Program-made: the position numbers and the translations under genes
Part shown: positions 1-9,302 of the stretch, piece by piece
Position numbering within the stretch: position 1 is the first letter of the stretch
Layout of the letters: each line of letters begins with the position of its first letter
Assembly: GCF_045862785.1 (NCBI RefSeq)
Contig: NZ_BQXO01000007.1
Span: forward strand, 1 to 64,000
DNA: 64,000 nucleotides
DNA from: Furfurilactobacillus curtus
Lineage (GTDB): Bacteria; Bacillota; Bacilli; Lactobacillales; Lactobacillaceae
Direction: 5' to 3'
Notes under the pieces: generated by a model
Told to the model about the DNA's origin: nothing
Seen by the model: the letters and a program-made list of their open reading frames with translations, nothing else
The model's database searches: none

Positions 1-3000
1 GGTTCAAACAACACCGGCGACAGCAACACCGGTAACTCGAACTCCGGCTCGAATAACACTGGTGACAGCAACACAGGTAATTCGAACTCGGGTGCAAACA
101 ACACCGGTGACAGCAATACTGGGAACAGTAACTCTGGCTCGAATAACACTGGTGATTCCAACACAGGTAAATCGAACTCAGGTTCAAACAACACCGGCGA
201 CAGCAACACCGGTAACTCGAACTCCGGCTCGAATAACACTGGTAACAACAACACTGGGAACTCCAACAGTGGCTCGAATAACACTGGTAACAACAACACC
301 GGGAACTCAAACAGTGGTAATTCGAACAGTGGTTCGAACAATACTGGTGACAGCAACACCGGTAACTCGAACTCCGGCTCGAATAACACCGGTGATAGCA
401 ACACCGGTAACTCGAACTCAGGTTCAAATAACACTGGTGACAGCAACACCGGGAACAGTAACAGCGGCTCGAATAACACTGGTGATAGCAACACGGGTAA
501 CTCGAACTCGGGTTCAAACAACACCGGTGATAGCAACACAGGTAATTCGAACTCAGGTTCAAACAACACCGGTGACAACAATANNNNNNNNNNNNNNNNN
601 NNNNNNNNNNNNNNNNNNNNNNNNNNNNNNNNNNNNNNNNNNNNNNNNNTACTGGGAACAGTAACAGCGGCTCGTATAACACTGGTGATAGCAACACAGG
701 TAATTCGAACTCAGGTTCAAACAATACTGGTGATAGCAACACCGGTAACTCGAACTCAGGTTCAAATAACACTGGTGACAGCAACACAGGTAACTCGAAC
801 TCCGGCTCGAATAACACCGGTGATAGCAACACTGGGAACAGTAACTCAGGTTCAAATAACACTGGTAACAACAACACTGGAAACTCCAACAGTGGTAACT
901 CGAACAGTGGCTCGAATAACACTGGTGATAGCAACACTGGGAACAGTAACTCAGGTTCAAATAACACTGGTGACAGCAACACTGGGAACAGTAACTCTGG
1001 CTCGAATAACACTGGTGATAGCAACACAGGTAATTCGAACTCAGGTTCAAACAACACCGGCGACAGCAATACTGGTAACTCGAACTCGGGTTCAAACAAC
1101 ACCGGTGACAGTAATACTGGGAACAGTAACTCTGGCTCGAATAACACTGGTGATAGCAACACAGGTAATTCGAACTCAGGTTCAAACAACACCGGTGACA
1201 GCAACACGGGTAACTCGAACAGTGGCTCGAATAACACTGGTGATTCCAACACTGGGAATTCGAACTCGGGTTCAAACAACACCGGTGACAGCAATACTGG
1301 GAACAGTAACTCTGGCTCGAATAACACTGGTGATTCCAACAGTGGTAACTCGAACAGTGGCTCGAATAACACTGGTGATAGCAACACTGGGAACAGTAAC
1401 TCAGGTTCAAATAACACTGGTGATAGCAACACTGGGAACAGTAACTCAGGTTCAAATAACACTGGTGACAGCAACACTGGGAACAGTAACTCTGGCTCGA
1501 ATAACACTGGTGATTCCAACACAGGTAATTCGAACTCAGGTTCAAACAACACCGGTGACAGCAACACGGGTAACTCGAACAGTGGCTCGAATAACACTGG
1601 TGATTCCAACACTGGGAATTCGAACTCGGGTTCAAACAACACTGGTGATAGCAACACAGGTAATTCGAACTCAGGTTCAAATAACACTGGTGACAGCAAC
1701 ACTGGGAACAGTAACTCTGGCTCGAATAACACTGGTGATTCCAACACAGGTAATTCGAACTCGGGTTCAAACAACACTGGTGATTCCAACACTGGGAATT
1801 CGAACTCGGGTTCAAACAACACCGGTGACAGTAATACTGGGAACAGTAACAGCGGCTCGAATAACACTGGTAACAACAACACCGGGAACTCAAACAGTGG
1901 TAATTCGAACAGTGGTTCGAACAATACTGGTGACAGCAACACGGGTAACTCGAACTCCGGCTCGAATAACACCGGTGATAGCAACACTGGGAACAGTAAC
2001 TCAGGTTCAAATAACACTGGTGACAGCAACACGGGTAACTTGAACTCCGGCTCGAATAACACCGGTGATAGTAACACTGGGAACAGTAACTCTGGCTCGA
2101 ATAACACTGGTGACAGCAACACAGGTAACTCGAACTCCGGCTCGAATAACACCGGTGATAGCAACACTGGGAACAGTAACTCTGGCTCGAATAACACTGG
2201 TGACAGCAACACGGGTAACTCGAACAGTGGTTCGAACAACACCGGCGACAGCAACACGGGTAACTCGAACTCTGGCTCGAATAACACTGGTGATTCCAAC
2301 ACAGGTAATTCGAACTCAGGTTCAAACAACACTGGTGACAGTAATACTGGGAACAGTAACAGCGGCTCGAATAACACTGGTGATTCCAACACAGGTAATT
2401 CGAACTCAGGTTCAAACAACACTGGTAACAACAACACTGGATCAAACAATACTGGTAACAATAACCATGGTGATGGGAATGTCGGTAATAACAACACTGG
2501 TAACGATAATCATGGTGATAATCTAATCGGGAATGGTTTGACGACTCCGATTCTAACGGTCGCACCTTCAGCTGTTTACACGAATAATGGTGTTTGGAAT
2601 CCTAAGCTGAACGTGCTCGAATTGATTGATGATCATGGAAATAAAGTTGATTTAAATGGCATTCAACTCAAAGAAGTACAAGATGAATTTGATGCCAAAA
2701 TTGATGCCAATGTGGTCGAATATCGTGTTCTCTCTGGATCCGAGAATAAAGTGGGATCTATGGTGGTTGAATTTGCTTGGGGAAACAAAGCTGATCATGG
2801 GATTGGTGATTATGTTACCCAGACGACGACCGTTACTTGGCTGGAGAATCAAGCGCAAGTTCTTGTCAAAAACAGCGAAATTCCATTAGATTCTGGTTGG
2901 CAAGTTTCTGATAATGTGACGGTAGTAAAACGGATGAATGGTTCAATTGTTGATCCTGGACAAATTACCTATAAGTACGTTGAATCTGCCGACCAATTTG

Positions 3001-3590
3001 ATGATGTAATTCCTGATAATGTCATCGAGTGGACAGGTTCGGTTAATGTTAATGTACCGGGGGTTTACACAATTACGGTTGCTTGGAGTGATCCGGTAAC
3101 AGCCAGCTTCACTGTGACAATTAAGGGAAGTGATGGTAACAACACGGGCAACTCGAACTCGGGTAACAGTAACAGCGGTTCAAACAACACGGGCAACTCG
3201 AACTCGGGCAACAGCGGTTCGAACAACACGGGCAACTCGAACTCGGGCAACAGTAACAGTGGTTCGAACAACACGGGCAACTCGAACTCGGATAACAGTA
3301 ACAGTGGTTCGAACAACACGGGCAACTCAAACTCGGATAACAGCAACAGTAATTTGGTAACAAATGGTCAGGGCAAAGCGCCGAACTTTGGAGCTAGTCA
3401 AATGATCGCTGATACGGTTACCGGCAACTTCAATGCTCAGACGAAGGGCACGAAGCCAGCGCCAAATCGGCACTCAGGTTTACCGGCAACGGAGGCGCCT
3501 TCAAACGATGCGGTTGTTTTGATTGGGCTGACTGGTATGTTGGCTGCACTAGGTTTGCTTGGTACGAAGAAACATCGTCATGAATCATGA
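1..3590 (+). CDS. Cell-wall-anchored NxGxx repeat surface protein, 5' end outside window
   Basis: The frame is open from base 1, so the N-terminus lies upstream. Up to about 2430 the protein is roughly fifty near-identical 15-residue (45-bp) units, each three pentapeptides of type GSNNT-GDSNT-GNSNS, i.e. N-[TS]-G-x-x. Extra 5-residue GNSNS insertions occur, as near 310 and 890. A non-repetitive segment (about 2530-3120) follows. Its end, with PGVYTITVAW, looks like a bacterial Ig-like strand pattern. A second shorter Asn/Ser/Gly repeat runs 3130-3350. The C-terminus has LPATEA, a hydrophobic stretch and a KKHRHES tail, the layout of a sortase substrate, although position five is Glu rather than Gly. 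The repeat geometry resembles the pentapeptide repeats of mycobacterial PPE-MPTR proteins and is probably a solenoid-like stalk. Adhesion or cell-surface display is inferred. An N gap at 584-649 breaks the frame. Confidence 0.85.
584..649. other. Assembly gap (66 Ns) inside the repeat gene
   Basis: Bases 584-649 are all N. The repeat frame is position 1 mod 3 before the gap and 0 mod 3 after it. A true gap length would need to be 1 mod 3, but 66 is 0 mod 3. The N count is therefore a placeholder rather than a measured size, and the true number of repeat units is unknown. Confidence 0.95.
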
Positions 3591-3607
3591 TTTTTGAATG
3601 AATGACG

Positions 3608-3649
3608 CAAAGAAGGGCTCGCGATTTCTCGCGGGTCCTTCTTTTTTTC
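3608..3649 (+). terminator. Rho-independent terminator of the surface protein gene
   Basis: An AAAGAAGGGCTCGCGA arm pairs, with GT wobbles, with TCGCGGGTCCTTCTTT across a four-base loop and runs into a T tract. It starts 18 bases after the stop codon. It faces the end of the leftward hydrolase gene and may serve both. Confidence 0.85.
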
Positions 3650-3668
3650 ATATTTAATTAACGGTGAA

Positions 3669-4556
3669 TTAAGCGTTCATTTCTTTGGCCGCATATTTAT
3701 TGATGAAGGCTAATGCGGCTGAGTGCAGGTCATCAAGGGCGGTTGGTTCAACTGGGTAATGGCCACCGTGACGCAACATTTTGACTTCGACTGGGACTTT
3801 TTTCACTTGTTCCAAATGGTGTTGACTCAAGCGATATGGGGTCCAACGATCTTCGGCAGGTTGGGTGAGGAGGATTGGGCAAACATCGAAGTCGGTTGCT
3901 TCGACAATTAGGTTGTGATGCATGTAGGAATTGAGAAAGGCCAATGAGGAACTGTTAGCAGCGCTTGTCTTGTCGCGCATAAATGCTGCTTGGGCTTCAG
4001 GGTTATTGCAGAGGGCGCTCATTTTGGAGGCAGTGCTCATCCGAACTTTCATCCGGCCCAGACCTAAGCTAACAAAACCTGGCAACATTGGTGTCGTGAT
4101 GTGGCCCATGAACCAATTGCGCGTGGTGGTGTATTGGACGTCTTGATTGCGTTGATCAAGAAACGTCATGCCGATAATGCCGCGAACCTTACCATTTTTG
4201 GCAGCGACGTCGTAAGTTTCCATTCCGCCAGCACTCAGGCCATAAATAAAGATCGGCCGATTGTCACGGGCTAGTTCATGGTCAATGTAGTCGCTACCGA
4301 CCTGAATCCAGTCGTTGTAAGTGATTGGTGTCTTTTGATTAACTTGAGTTAAACCATAAGTTGGCATGTCGATGCAGATGGTTTCGATTTCGTGGTTGGA
4401 CAGTTTGTACAGTGGCCCACCCATGATCATGGAAATTTGCCGACCGTTGGTGCCGACACCGTGTAGCATCACAACTTTGACTTTAGCATTAGCATTACGG
4501 AAAGTGTCTAAATGAATGTTGTTGCCGTGCCAGTCCCACCATTCGTCTCTTGGCAT
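3669..4556 (-). CDS. Alpha/beta hydrolase
   Basis: This 295-aa protein has the alpha/beta hydrolase landmarks: an HGVG oxyanion-type segment near residue 32, the nucleophile elbow GLSAGG near residue 107, a late acid in AEDRWTP near 235 and the catalytic His in GGHYPVE near 264. No signal peptide or membrane segment is visible, so it is probably a cytoplasmic esterase-like enzyme with unknown substrate. The ATG at 4556 is the only usable in-frame start before an upstream stop. The purine-rich AGAGGA lies about 18 bases ahead, an unusually long spacing. It is transcribed divergently from the ArsR gene at 4628, which may control it. Confidence 0.8.
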   Translation of the reverse strand: MPRDEWWDWHGNNIHLDTFRNANAKVKVVMLHGVGTNGRQISMIMGGPLYKLSNHEIETICIDMPTYGLTQVNQKTPITYNDWIQVGSDYIDHELARDNRPIFIYGLSAGGMETYDVAAKNGKVRGIIGMTFLDQRNQDVQYTTTRNWFMGHITTPMLPGFVSLGLGRMKVRMSTASKMSALCNNPEAQAAFMRDKTSAANSSSLAFLNSYMHHNLIVEATDFDVCPILLTQPAEDRWTPYRLSQHHLEQVKKVPVEVKMLRHGGHYPVEPTALDDLHSAALAFINKYAAKEMNA

Positions 4557-4627
4557 ATAGCTGTCACTAAATTGTTCCTCTGCTGTTGTAGGATAAAGAA
4601 GTTAATGAGTTGTAGTGAAAGGTAGTG

Positions 4628-4948
4628 ATGATTGTGAGTGAACGAACCATGCATTTATTGGAAGATGCCATCCCGGTATTTAGTGTTTTGGCCGACAAAA
4701 CGCGGCAGGAAATTTTGTTGAATCTGTTCGACAACGGTGAACAGACCGTCTCAGAGATTACAGGCCGATTGAAATTAACGCAACCAGCTGTTTCTTATCA
4801 TTTAAAATTGCTGATGGGCGCTAAATTAGTTAATGCGGACAAACGTGGTCGCGAACGCTACTACACCGTTCGGTTTGACGATTCCGTCGCATTGTTAGAC
4901 GCCTTGCTGACTAGTTTGAAATCTGATGCTAAGCAAATTGATGATTAA
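4628..4948 (+). CDS. ArsR-family winged-helix transcriptional regulator
   Basis: A protein of about 106 residues with a single ArsR/SmtB-type winged helix: FSVLADKTRQEILLNL (helices 1-2), a recognition helix in TQPAVSYHLKLL and a wing in KRGRERYYTV. The metal-binding ELCVCD box of classic ArsR/SmtB members is absent, so it probably senses something other than a thiol-bound metal or works through partner binding. The ATG at 4628 sits 5 bases after AAAGG; a GTG at 4625 is an alternative. It is divergent from the hydrolase at 3669-4556 with about 70 bp between the starts, which makes that hydrolase a reasonable target. Confidence 0.85.
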   Translation: MIVSERTMHLLEDAIPVFSVLADKTRQEILLNLFDNGEQTVSEITGRLKLTQPAVSYHLKLLMGAKLVNADKRGRERYYTVRFDDSVALLDALLTSLKSDAKQIDD

Positions 4949-4964
4949 TTAGCGTGTCGCCAAT

Positions 4965-5043
4965 AAAAAACGTTTAACCTGAAAATATGACCAGCCTGGC
5001 GCAAAAGTCAAGGTCGGTCATATGTTGGGCTAAACGTTTTTTT
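4965..5043. terminator. Long bidirectional terminator hairpin
   Basis: The outer arms AAAAAACGTTTAACC and GGCTAAACGTTTTTTT pair with one mismatch, and a second nested stem ATATGACC/GGTCATAT lies inside. It stands between the convergent ArsR and dehydrogenase genes, with a T tract on either strand. Confidence 0.85.
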
Positions 5044-5076
5044 ACATACATCTTTTAACATGTAGCAGGTCAATGA

Positions 5077-5802
5077 TCACCACGGGACTAGCCCATCTGT
5101 ATCAGAGAAAGTCCCATTGATCGTATTATCTGGACTGCTGGCCAAAGCCACGGTGCGGGCGACGCCTTCTTGAACGGTCTTGTTGCCGCCACCACCGGCA
5201 AATGTTGTATCGACCCAGCCGGGATTAACGGCGTTGACAGTAATGTTGGTGGTTTTTAATTCGTTAGCTAAATCCACCGTGAACATGTTGACCGCTGTTT
5301 TAGAAGCCTGATAGCCCATGGCGCTGTGTTGATAAATACTGGTTGTTGGATCTGAAGCTAGCGTTAGTGAACCAACGGCGCTAGAGATATTCAAGATTTT
5401 AGCGAAGGGGGCTTGGCGCAATAATGGAATGAATGCTTGGGTCACCATGACCACGCCGAAGAAATTGACGTCGAAGTCTTTTCTGATGGTGTCGATTGGT
5501 AAAGTTGAGGGTTTTTCGTAGTTATCAAGCGCGATCCCAGCATTGTTGATTAAGATGTCTAAGTGACCGTACTGCTGTGTTACTGTTGTCGCGGCTTGGT
5601 GAATACTTTTTGCATCGGTGACGTCTAATTCAAGCGAGTCGGCTTCAATTCCCTTGTCACGCAGCTGAGCGACTGCCGCATTGCCTTTGTCAGCATTGCG
5701 GGCGGCAACTAGAATATGCTGGCCTAAGTGTCCTAGTTCTAATGCAAGTTCAAAGCCCATTCCCCGGTCAGCACCGGTAATTAATGTTAATTGGCGTGTC
5801 AT
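5077..5802 (-). CDS. Short-chain dehydrogenase/reductase
   Basis: A 241-aa classical SDR. The nucleotide-binding TGADRGMG motif is at residues 9-16, NNAG near 86, and the catalytic Ser-Tyr-Lys set is seen as NISSAVGS followed by YQASK. The NPGWVDT segment after the active site is typical. The Arg after the glycine motif and the AARN segment suggest NADPH preference, as in carbonyl-reductase-like SDRs; the substrate is unknown. It is divergent from the MerR gene at 5888. The shared intergenic region carries a perfect MerR-type dyad between the -35 and -10 of this gene, so it is very probably the MerR target. Confidence 0.9.
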   Translation of the reverse strand: MTRQLTLITGADRGMGFELALELGHLGQHILVAARNADKGNAAVAQLRDKGIEADSLELDVTDAKSIHQAATTVTQQYGHLDILINNAGIALDNYEKPSTLPIDTIRKDFDVNFFGVVMVTQAFIPLLRQAPFAKILNISSAVGSLTLASDPTTSIYQHSAMGYQASKTAVNMFTVDLANELKTTNITVNAVNPGWVDTTFAGGGGNKTVQEGVARTVALASSPDNTINGTFSDTDGLVPW

Positions 5803-5837
5803 TAAATTGATCTCCTTATGGCTTATATTGTAAGCTC

Positions 5838-5868
5838 ACTGTATACCTCTAACGTAACTAGAGGTCAA
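5838..5868 (-). promoter_or_regulatory. MerR-type promoter/operator of the dehydrogenase gene
   Basis: On the minus strand, TTGACC (5863-5868) is followed by a -10 that can be read as TATACA (17-bp spacer) or TACAGT (19-bp spacer). A perfect dyad ACCTCTA-N7-TAGAGGT (5845-5865) fills the spacer. An overlong spacer holding the dyad is the hallmark of promoters activated by MerR-family twisting. The MerR gene lies 20 bp further on, facing away. Confidence 0.8.
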
Positions 5869-5887
5869 ATGATTTGAGGCGATTAAG

Positions 5888-6253
5888 ATGATGTTAATTG
5901 GACAACTGGCAGCGGAGACTGGATTGTCAATCCGGACCATTCGTTTTTATGAAACTAAAAAAATTGTGTTGCCGACTGCTAGAGACCCGCACGGCAATCG
6001 TTTATACGATGACGAAGCGGTTCATTGGACAAAATTTGTTGCTTATTTACGTCAGACAGGCATGTCGCTGGCTGATTTAGCTCATTATCGGCAGTTGGTT
6101 GATCAAGGAATCAGTACGCTGCCGGCACGAATCGAGTTACTTAAACAGCAACGGGCCAAAGTCGTTCAACAAATCGAGGCCAAGCGAGTACAGTTGCAAC
6201 AAATTGATCATAAGTTATCCCACTATCAGTCAGATGCAGAGAGATTTTTATAG
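5888..6253 (+). CDS. MerR-family transcriptional regulator
   Basis: A 121-aa protein with the MerR N-terminal winged helix (IGQLAAETGLSIRTIRFYE), the second wing motif GNRLYDDEAV, and a long C-terminal helix of LEKRAKV-like character for dimerisation. No C-terminal Cys pair for metal is visible, so it belongs with the aldehyde- or stress-responsive MerR proteins that sit next to dehydrogenases. GAGG at 5875-5878 precedes ATG 5888; ATG 5891 is an alternative. It faces away from the SDR gene, whose promoter contains the dyad. Confidence 0.9.
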   Translation: MMLIGQLAAETGLSIRTIRFYETKKIVLPTARDPHGNRLYDDEAVHWTKFVAYLRQTGMSLADLAHYRQLVDQGISTLPARIELLKQQRAKVVQQIEAKRVQLQQIDHKLSHYQSDAERFL

Positions 6254-6272
6254 GAAAATAGAGGCAGCAGGG

Positions 6273-6323
6273 TTGCAAATCGAGACAGGTCGTCGTATAT
6301 TATGAGTGAGCAAACACTCACTT
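6273..6323 (+). promoter_or_regulatory. Promoter and TetR-type operator of the ABC exporter operon
   Basis: TTGCAA (6273-6278) and TATATT (6296-6301) are separated by 17 bp. Immediately downstream is the inverted repeat AGTGAG-N6-CTCACT (6305-6322), positioned to block transcription at the start site. The TetR gene at the end of the same operon is the likely repressor. Confidence 0.7.
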
Positions 6324-6344
6324 TTAAAAAATGGAGGCAACGAC

Positions 6345-7087
6345 ATGGCAGCAGTCATTCAGGTTCATGACCTGCAACAAGGTTATGGCAAAACAGTCAT
6401 TTTGAAAGATATTAATCTAGACGTTAACGCTGGTCAGATTCTCGCTTTAATCGGTCCCAGCGGCGCCGGAAAGACAACCTTAGTTAGCACAATTATGGGG
6501 ATGCTAAAGCCGCAGAAAGGCACCGTGACGGTTTTAGACAAGTCTCAATGCCCAACCGCTTGTTATTAGCTAAGATTGGTTACATGGCCCAAACTGATGC
6601 ATTGTATGGCGCTTTGACGGCTCGCGAGAATTTGAACTTTTTTGGGGCGATGCAGGGCGTTAATCCAGATGAATTAAAGCGCCAAATCCCGCATGCCGCC
6701 GAAGTAGTTAATCTGCAGCGTGATTTGGATAAACGCGTCGACGATTACTCTGGTGGGATGAAACGTCGGTTATCGCTTGCAATCGCGCTGATTTCAAGTC
6801 CAGAGCTATTGATTTTAGACGAACCCACTGTGGGTATTGATCCAGAATTGCGCCAACAAATTTGGCAAGAATTGCATCGGTTGGCCAAAACCGGTATTAC
6901 AATCCTATTGACCACTCATGTGATGGAAGATGCGGAAGAGGCTGATGCCTTGATGATGATTCGTAATGGTGAAGCCATTGCTCAAGGCACGCCACAGGAA
7001 TTGATTAAATCATATGGTGTAGATACGGTTGAAGAAGCCTTTTTGAAAGCTGGGAGGGAACAAGATGCGCACACTAGCAATGATTAA
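6345..7087 (+). pseudogene. ABC transporter ATP-binding protein, single-base frameshift
   Basis: Two overlapping frames together make one complete ABC ATPase of about 247 residues. The first frame (from ATG 6345, with GGAGG at 6333-6337) has Walker A GPSGAGKTT and ends after VLDKSQCPTACY. The second frame resumes with MPNRLLLAKIGYMAQ (Q-loop), the signature YSGGMKRR, Walker B LLILDEPTVGID and the switch His in LLTTHVMED. One base is missing around 6540-6548. The rest is intact and the downstream permease and regulator are uninterrupted, so either a sequencing error or a very recent mutation is possible. It would energise the ABC-2 permease next door, which starts inside its last codons. Confidence 0.8.
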
Positions 7088-8234
7088 ACGTGTTTTATTA
7101 GAAATGATTCGTGATAAACGGACCCTAGCATTGATGTTTGTGGCACCCTTATTGATTTTGACCTTAATGTATTTTTTGTTTCAGTCCAATTCGAACACGG
7201 TTGCTGACTTAGGCGTCCGCAACGTAGATAGCAGTTTAATTACTGCGATGAAAAGTAAACATGTGCAGTTACATGATTTAAAAAATGACGAATCAGCTAA
7301 GACAGTTATCCGCAAACACGATTATGCGGGGGTCCTTTCTCAATCAGGTGACAAACTCACGTTGACTTTACAGAATAGCGACCAGAGCAAGAGCGCGATT
7401 TTGAAGAATAGCTTACAAGGTGCTGAAGTTAAATTAAAGATGGAAGCGGCGGCAACGACCATTAAGACGCAAGGCAAAGCGATGCAACAGATGAGTCAGC
7501 AGCTTGCTCAATTACAGAAACAAATTGATCCGAATGCGCAACCGCAAGCGAATGGCTTGACCACTATGCAACCAGGGCAGGCCGCTAAAACCACGAAGCT
7601 ACACACCCACTATCTATATGGTAGTAGTAATTCAACGTTCTTCAATACACTATTGCCAATCATGATTGGTTTTGTGGTTTTCTTCTTTGTCTTTTTGATT
7701 TCTGGGATTGCGCTATTGCGTGAACGGACGACAGGCACGCTGTATCGGTTGCTAGCAACGCCTGTTAAACGGGGTGAGATCCTGACGGGTTATCTATCTG
7801 GTTATGGGTTATTTGCACTTGTTCAAACGATTCTAATCGTAAGTTTCAGTGTGCTGGCATTCAAGATTCAAATTTTGGGCAGTGTTTGGACGATGCTGGT
7901 GATTAATATTTTACTAGCGGGGATTGCACTGACCCTGGGGCTATTGATTTCAACTTTTGCCTCCTCAGAATTTCAGATGGTCCAATTTATCCCGGTTGTT
8001 GTCATTCCACAGGTCTTCTTCTCCGGGATTATCCCGATTGATCAAATGGAAAGTTGGTTGCGACCGATCGCCTACATCATGCCATTGTACTATGGGGCTA
8101 ATTCCATGAGTAATGTAATTGAAAAAGGCGCGACAATCGGTCAGGTGGCCCCAAATCTGTTGGTTTTGTTAGGGTTCATGGTATTGTTCTTGATCTTGAA
8201 CCTACTAGCAATGCGTAAGTATCGTCAAGTTTAG
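7065..8234 (+). CDS. ABC-2 type permease
   Basis: A 389-aa integral membrane protein: one N-terminal membrane segment after a basic start, a long extracytoplasmic region (about residues 45-200, rich in Gln and Lys and containing a coiled-coil-like KAMQQMSQQLAQLQKQ stretch), then five closely spaced hydrophobic segments. This is the ABC-2 exporter layout used for drugs, lipids or peptides. The start overlaps the end of the ATPase by 23 bp, with GGGAGG at 7052-7057. The TetR gene follows after 8 bp. Substrate unknown; efflux is inferred from the regulator. Confidence 0.88.
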   Translation: MRTLAMIKRVLLEMIRDKRTLALMFVAPLLILTLMYFLFQSNSNTVADLGVRNVDSSLITAMKSKHVQLHDLKNDESAKTVIRKHDYAGVLSQSGDKLTLTLQNSDQSKSAILKNSLQGAEVKLKMEAAATTIKTQGKAMQQMSQQLAQLQKQIDPNAQPQANGLTTMQPGQAAKTTKLHTHYLYGSSNSTFFNTLLPIMIGFVVFFFVFLISGIALLRERTTGTLYRLLATPVKRGEILTGYLSGYGLFALVQTILIVSFSVLAFKIQILGSVWTMLVINILLAGIALTLGLLISTFASSEFQMVQFIPVVVIPQVFFSGIIPIDQMESWLRPIAYIMPLYYGANSMSNVIEKGATIGQVAPNLLVLLGFMVLFLILNLLAMRKYRQV

Positions 8235-8242
8235 GAGCGAGA

Positions 8243-8911
8243 ATGATGGCAGTTAAACACAGTGTTGAAACATTATTGGCTGAGAGCTTCAATGAATCTG
8301 ATTTAACTTCAAAGCAAAAGGCGGTCTTGCGGGCTAGCTTATCCTTATTTTCTGAAAAAGGTTTCGAGCAAACAACAACAACTGATATTGCACGAGTTGC
8401 TGGAGTAGCCGAAGGAACGGTTTACAAACGGTTTAAGACCAAGGATGATATTTTAAAGGCGATTATGAGCCCGTTTTTGGCTGAGGTAATTCCTCAATTG
8501 ATTACGGAATTTACGGATGCCGTGGTGAATGCTTCGTATCCACATTTCGCCGATTTTTTGCAACAAGCAATCGGTAATCGGATGCAATTTGCGCTGGAGA
8601 ATCGTAAGCAAATTCGCGTCTTCCTCCAAGAACTAACCAAACGGACAAACTCGCAAGAATTAACCATATTGATTCCGGAGCTAGATCAGGTGGTATCTGC
8701 GCTGACGACAGTCTTGGATCACTATAAACAACAAGGTGAAGTTGTGGACTGGCCTACAATGCGCATTGCCCGATATATTGCGAGTACCGCAGTGGGTTAC
8801 ATGTTGCCAGCGGTCTTGATGAACCAGTCGTTGAGTGAAGCACAATTGGCGAAATTTAGTCAGGAAGCCACTGAATTTCTTGTTCGGGGATTAACACCAG
8901 TCGCTGGTTAA
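8243..8911 (+). CDS. TetR/AcrR-family regulator of the ABC exporter
   Basis: 222 residues with a TetR N-terminal helix-turn-helix (SLFSEKGFEQTTTTDIARVAGVAEGTVYKRFKTKDDIL) and a divergent helical ligand-binding C-terminus. AGGAG (8233-8237) precedes two consecutive ATG codons, 8243 and 8246. It is the last gene of the exporter operon. The operator-like repeat at 6305-6322 in front of the operon suggests autoregulated repression of the ATPase-permease pair. Confidence 0.9.
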   Translation: MMAVKHSVETLLAESFNESDLTSKQKAVLRASLSLFSEKGFEQTTTTDIARVAGVAEGTVYKRFKTKDDILKAIMSPFLAEVIPQLITEFTDAVVNASYPHFADFLQQAIGNRMQFALENRKQIRVFLQELTKRTNSQELTILIPELDQVVSALTTVLDHYKQQGEVVDWPTMRIARYIASTAVGYMLPAVLMNQSLSEAQLAKFSQEATEFLVRGLTPVAG

Positions 8912-8963
8912 GTGCGATCGTGTTAGAATTAGTGTAATTCAAATTGTGAAAGAAGCTGATGGT

Positions 8964-9290
8964 ATGGCAAAGATTCCCGCACCGTTACAAGCGTTTATTG
9001 ATACAACCAATCAAGGTGACTCAGATGCTTTCGTGGCGCTATTTACACCCGATGGGGTCATCAATGATTGGGGTAACGAGTACCATGGTACGGAAGAAAT
9101 TTCCCATTGGAACCAAACCGATAATATTGGCAAGCAATCTCAATTTACGTTACAGGATGCCCAATCGTTGGCACCCGATCAATGGCGATTAATGATTAAA
9201 GTGGCTGGTAACGGCTTCAACGGGGTGAGTCCATTTAATTTCACATTGGCCGACGACCAGATTAAATCGATGGTAATTTTACCAAACTAA
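8964..9290 (+). CDS. SnoaL/NTF2-like fold protein
   Basis: A protein of about 108 residues. PAPLQAFIDTTNQGDSDAFVALFTPDGVINDWGNEYHGTEEI is the typical start of NTF2/SnoaL-like alpha+beta barrels: a helix followed by an F-x-x-D-G turn and a G-x-x-x-I segment. Such proteins include ketosteroid-isomerase-like enzymes and small-molecule binding proteins; no function can be assigned here. The ATG at 8964 has AAAGAAG eight bases upstream and is preferred to the GTG at 8946. It lies 50 bp after the TetR gene and could be read through from the exporter operon. Confidence 0.75.
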   Translation: MAKIPAPLQAFIDTTNQGDSDAFVALFTPDGVINDWGNEYHGTEEISHWNQTDNIGKQSQFTLQDAQSLAPDQWRLMIKVAGNGFNGVSPFNFTLADDQIKSMVILPN

Positions 9291-9302
9291 TTGTGGAGAT
9301 TG

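Noticed and set aside
62..2043. Open frames rich in Thr/Arg/Val in a second forward frame of the repeats
   Set aside because: These are shadow frames of the 45-bp repeat; the Asn/Gly frame continues into the anchored C-terminus and is the real one.
559..2565. Long leftward open frame with Cys/Tyr/His-rich translation over the repeat gene
   Set aside because: It exists only because the sense repeat codons (AAC, GGT, TCG, GAC) give no stops in antisense. It has no start signal of its own and crosses the N gap.
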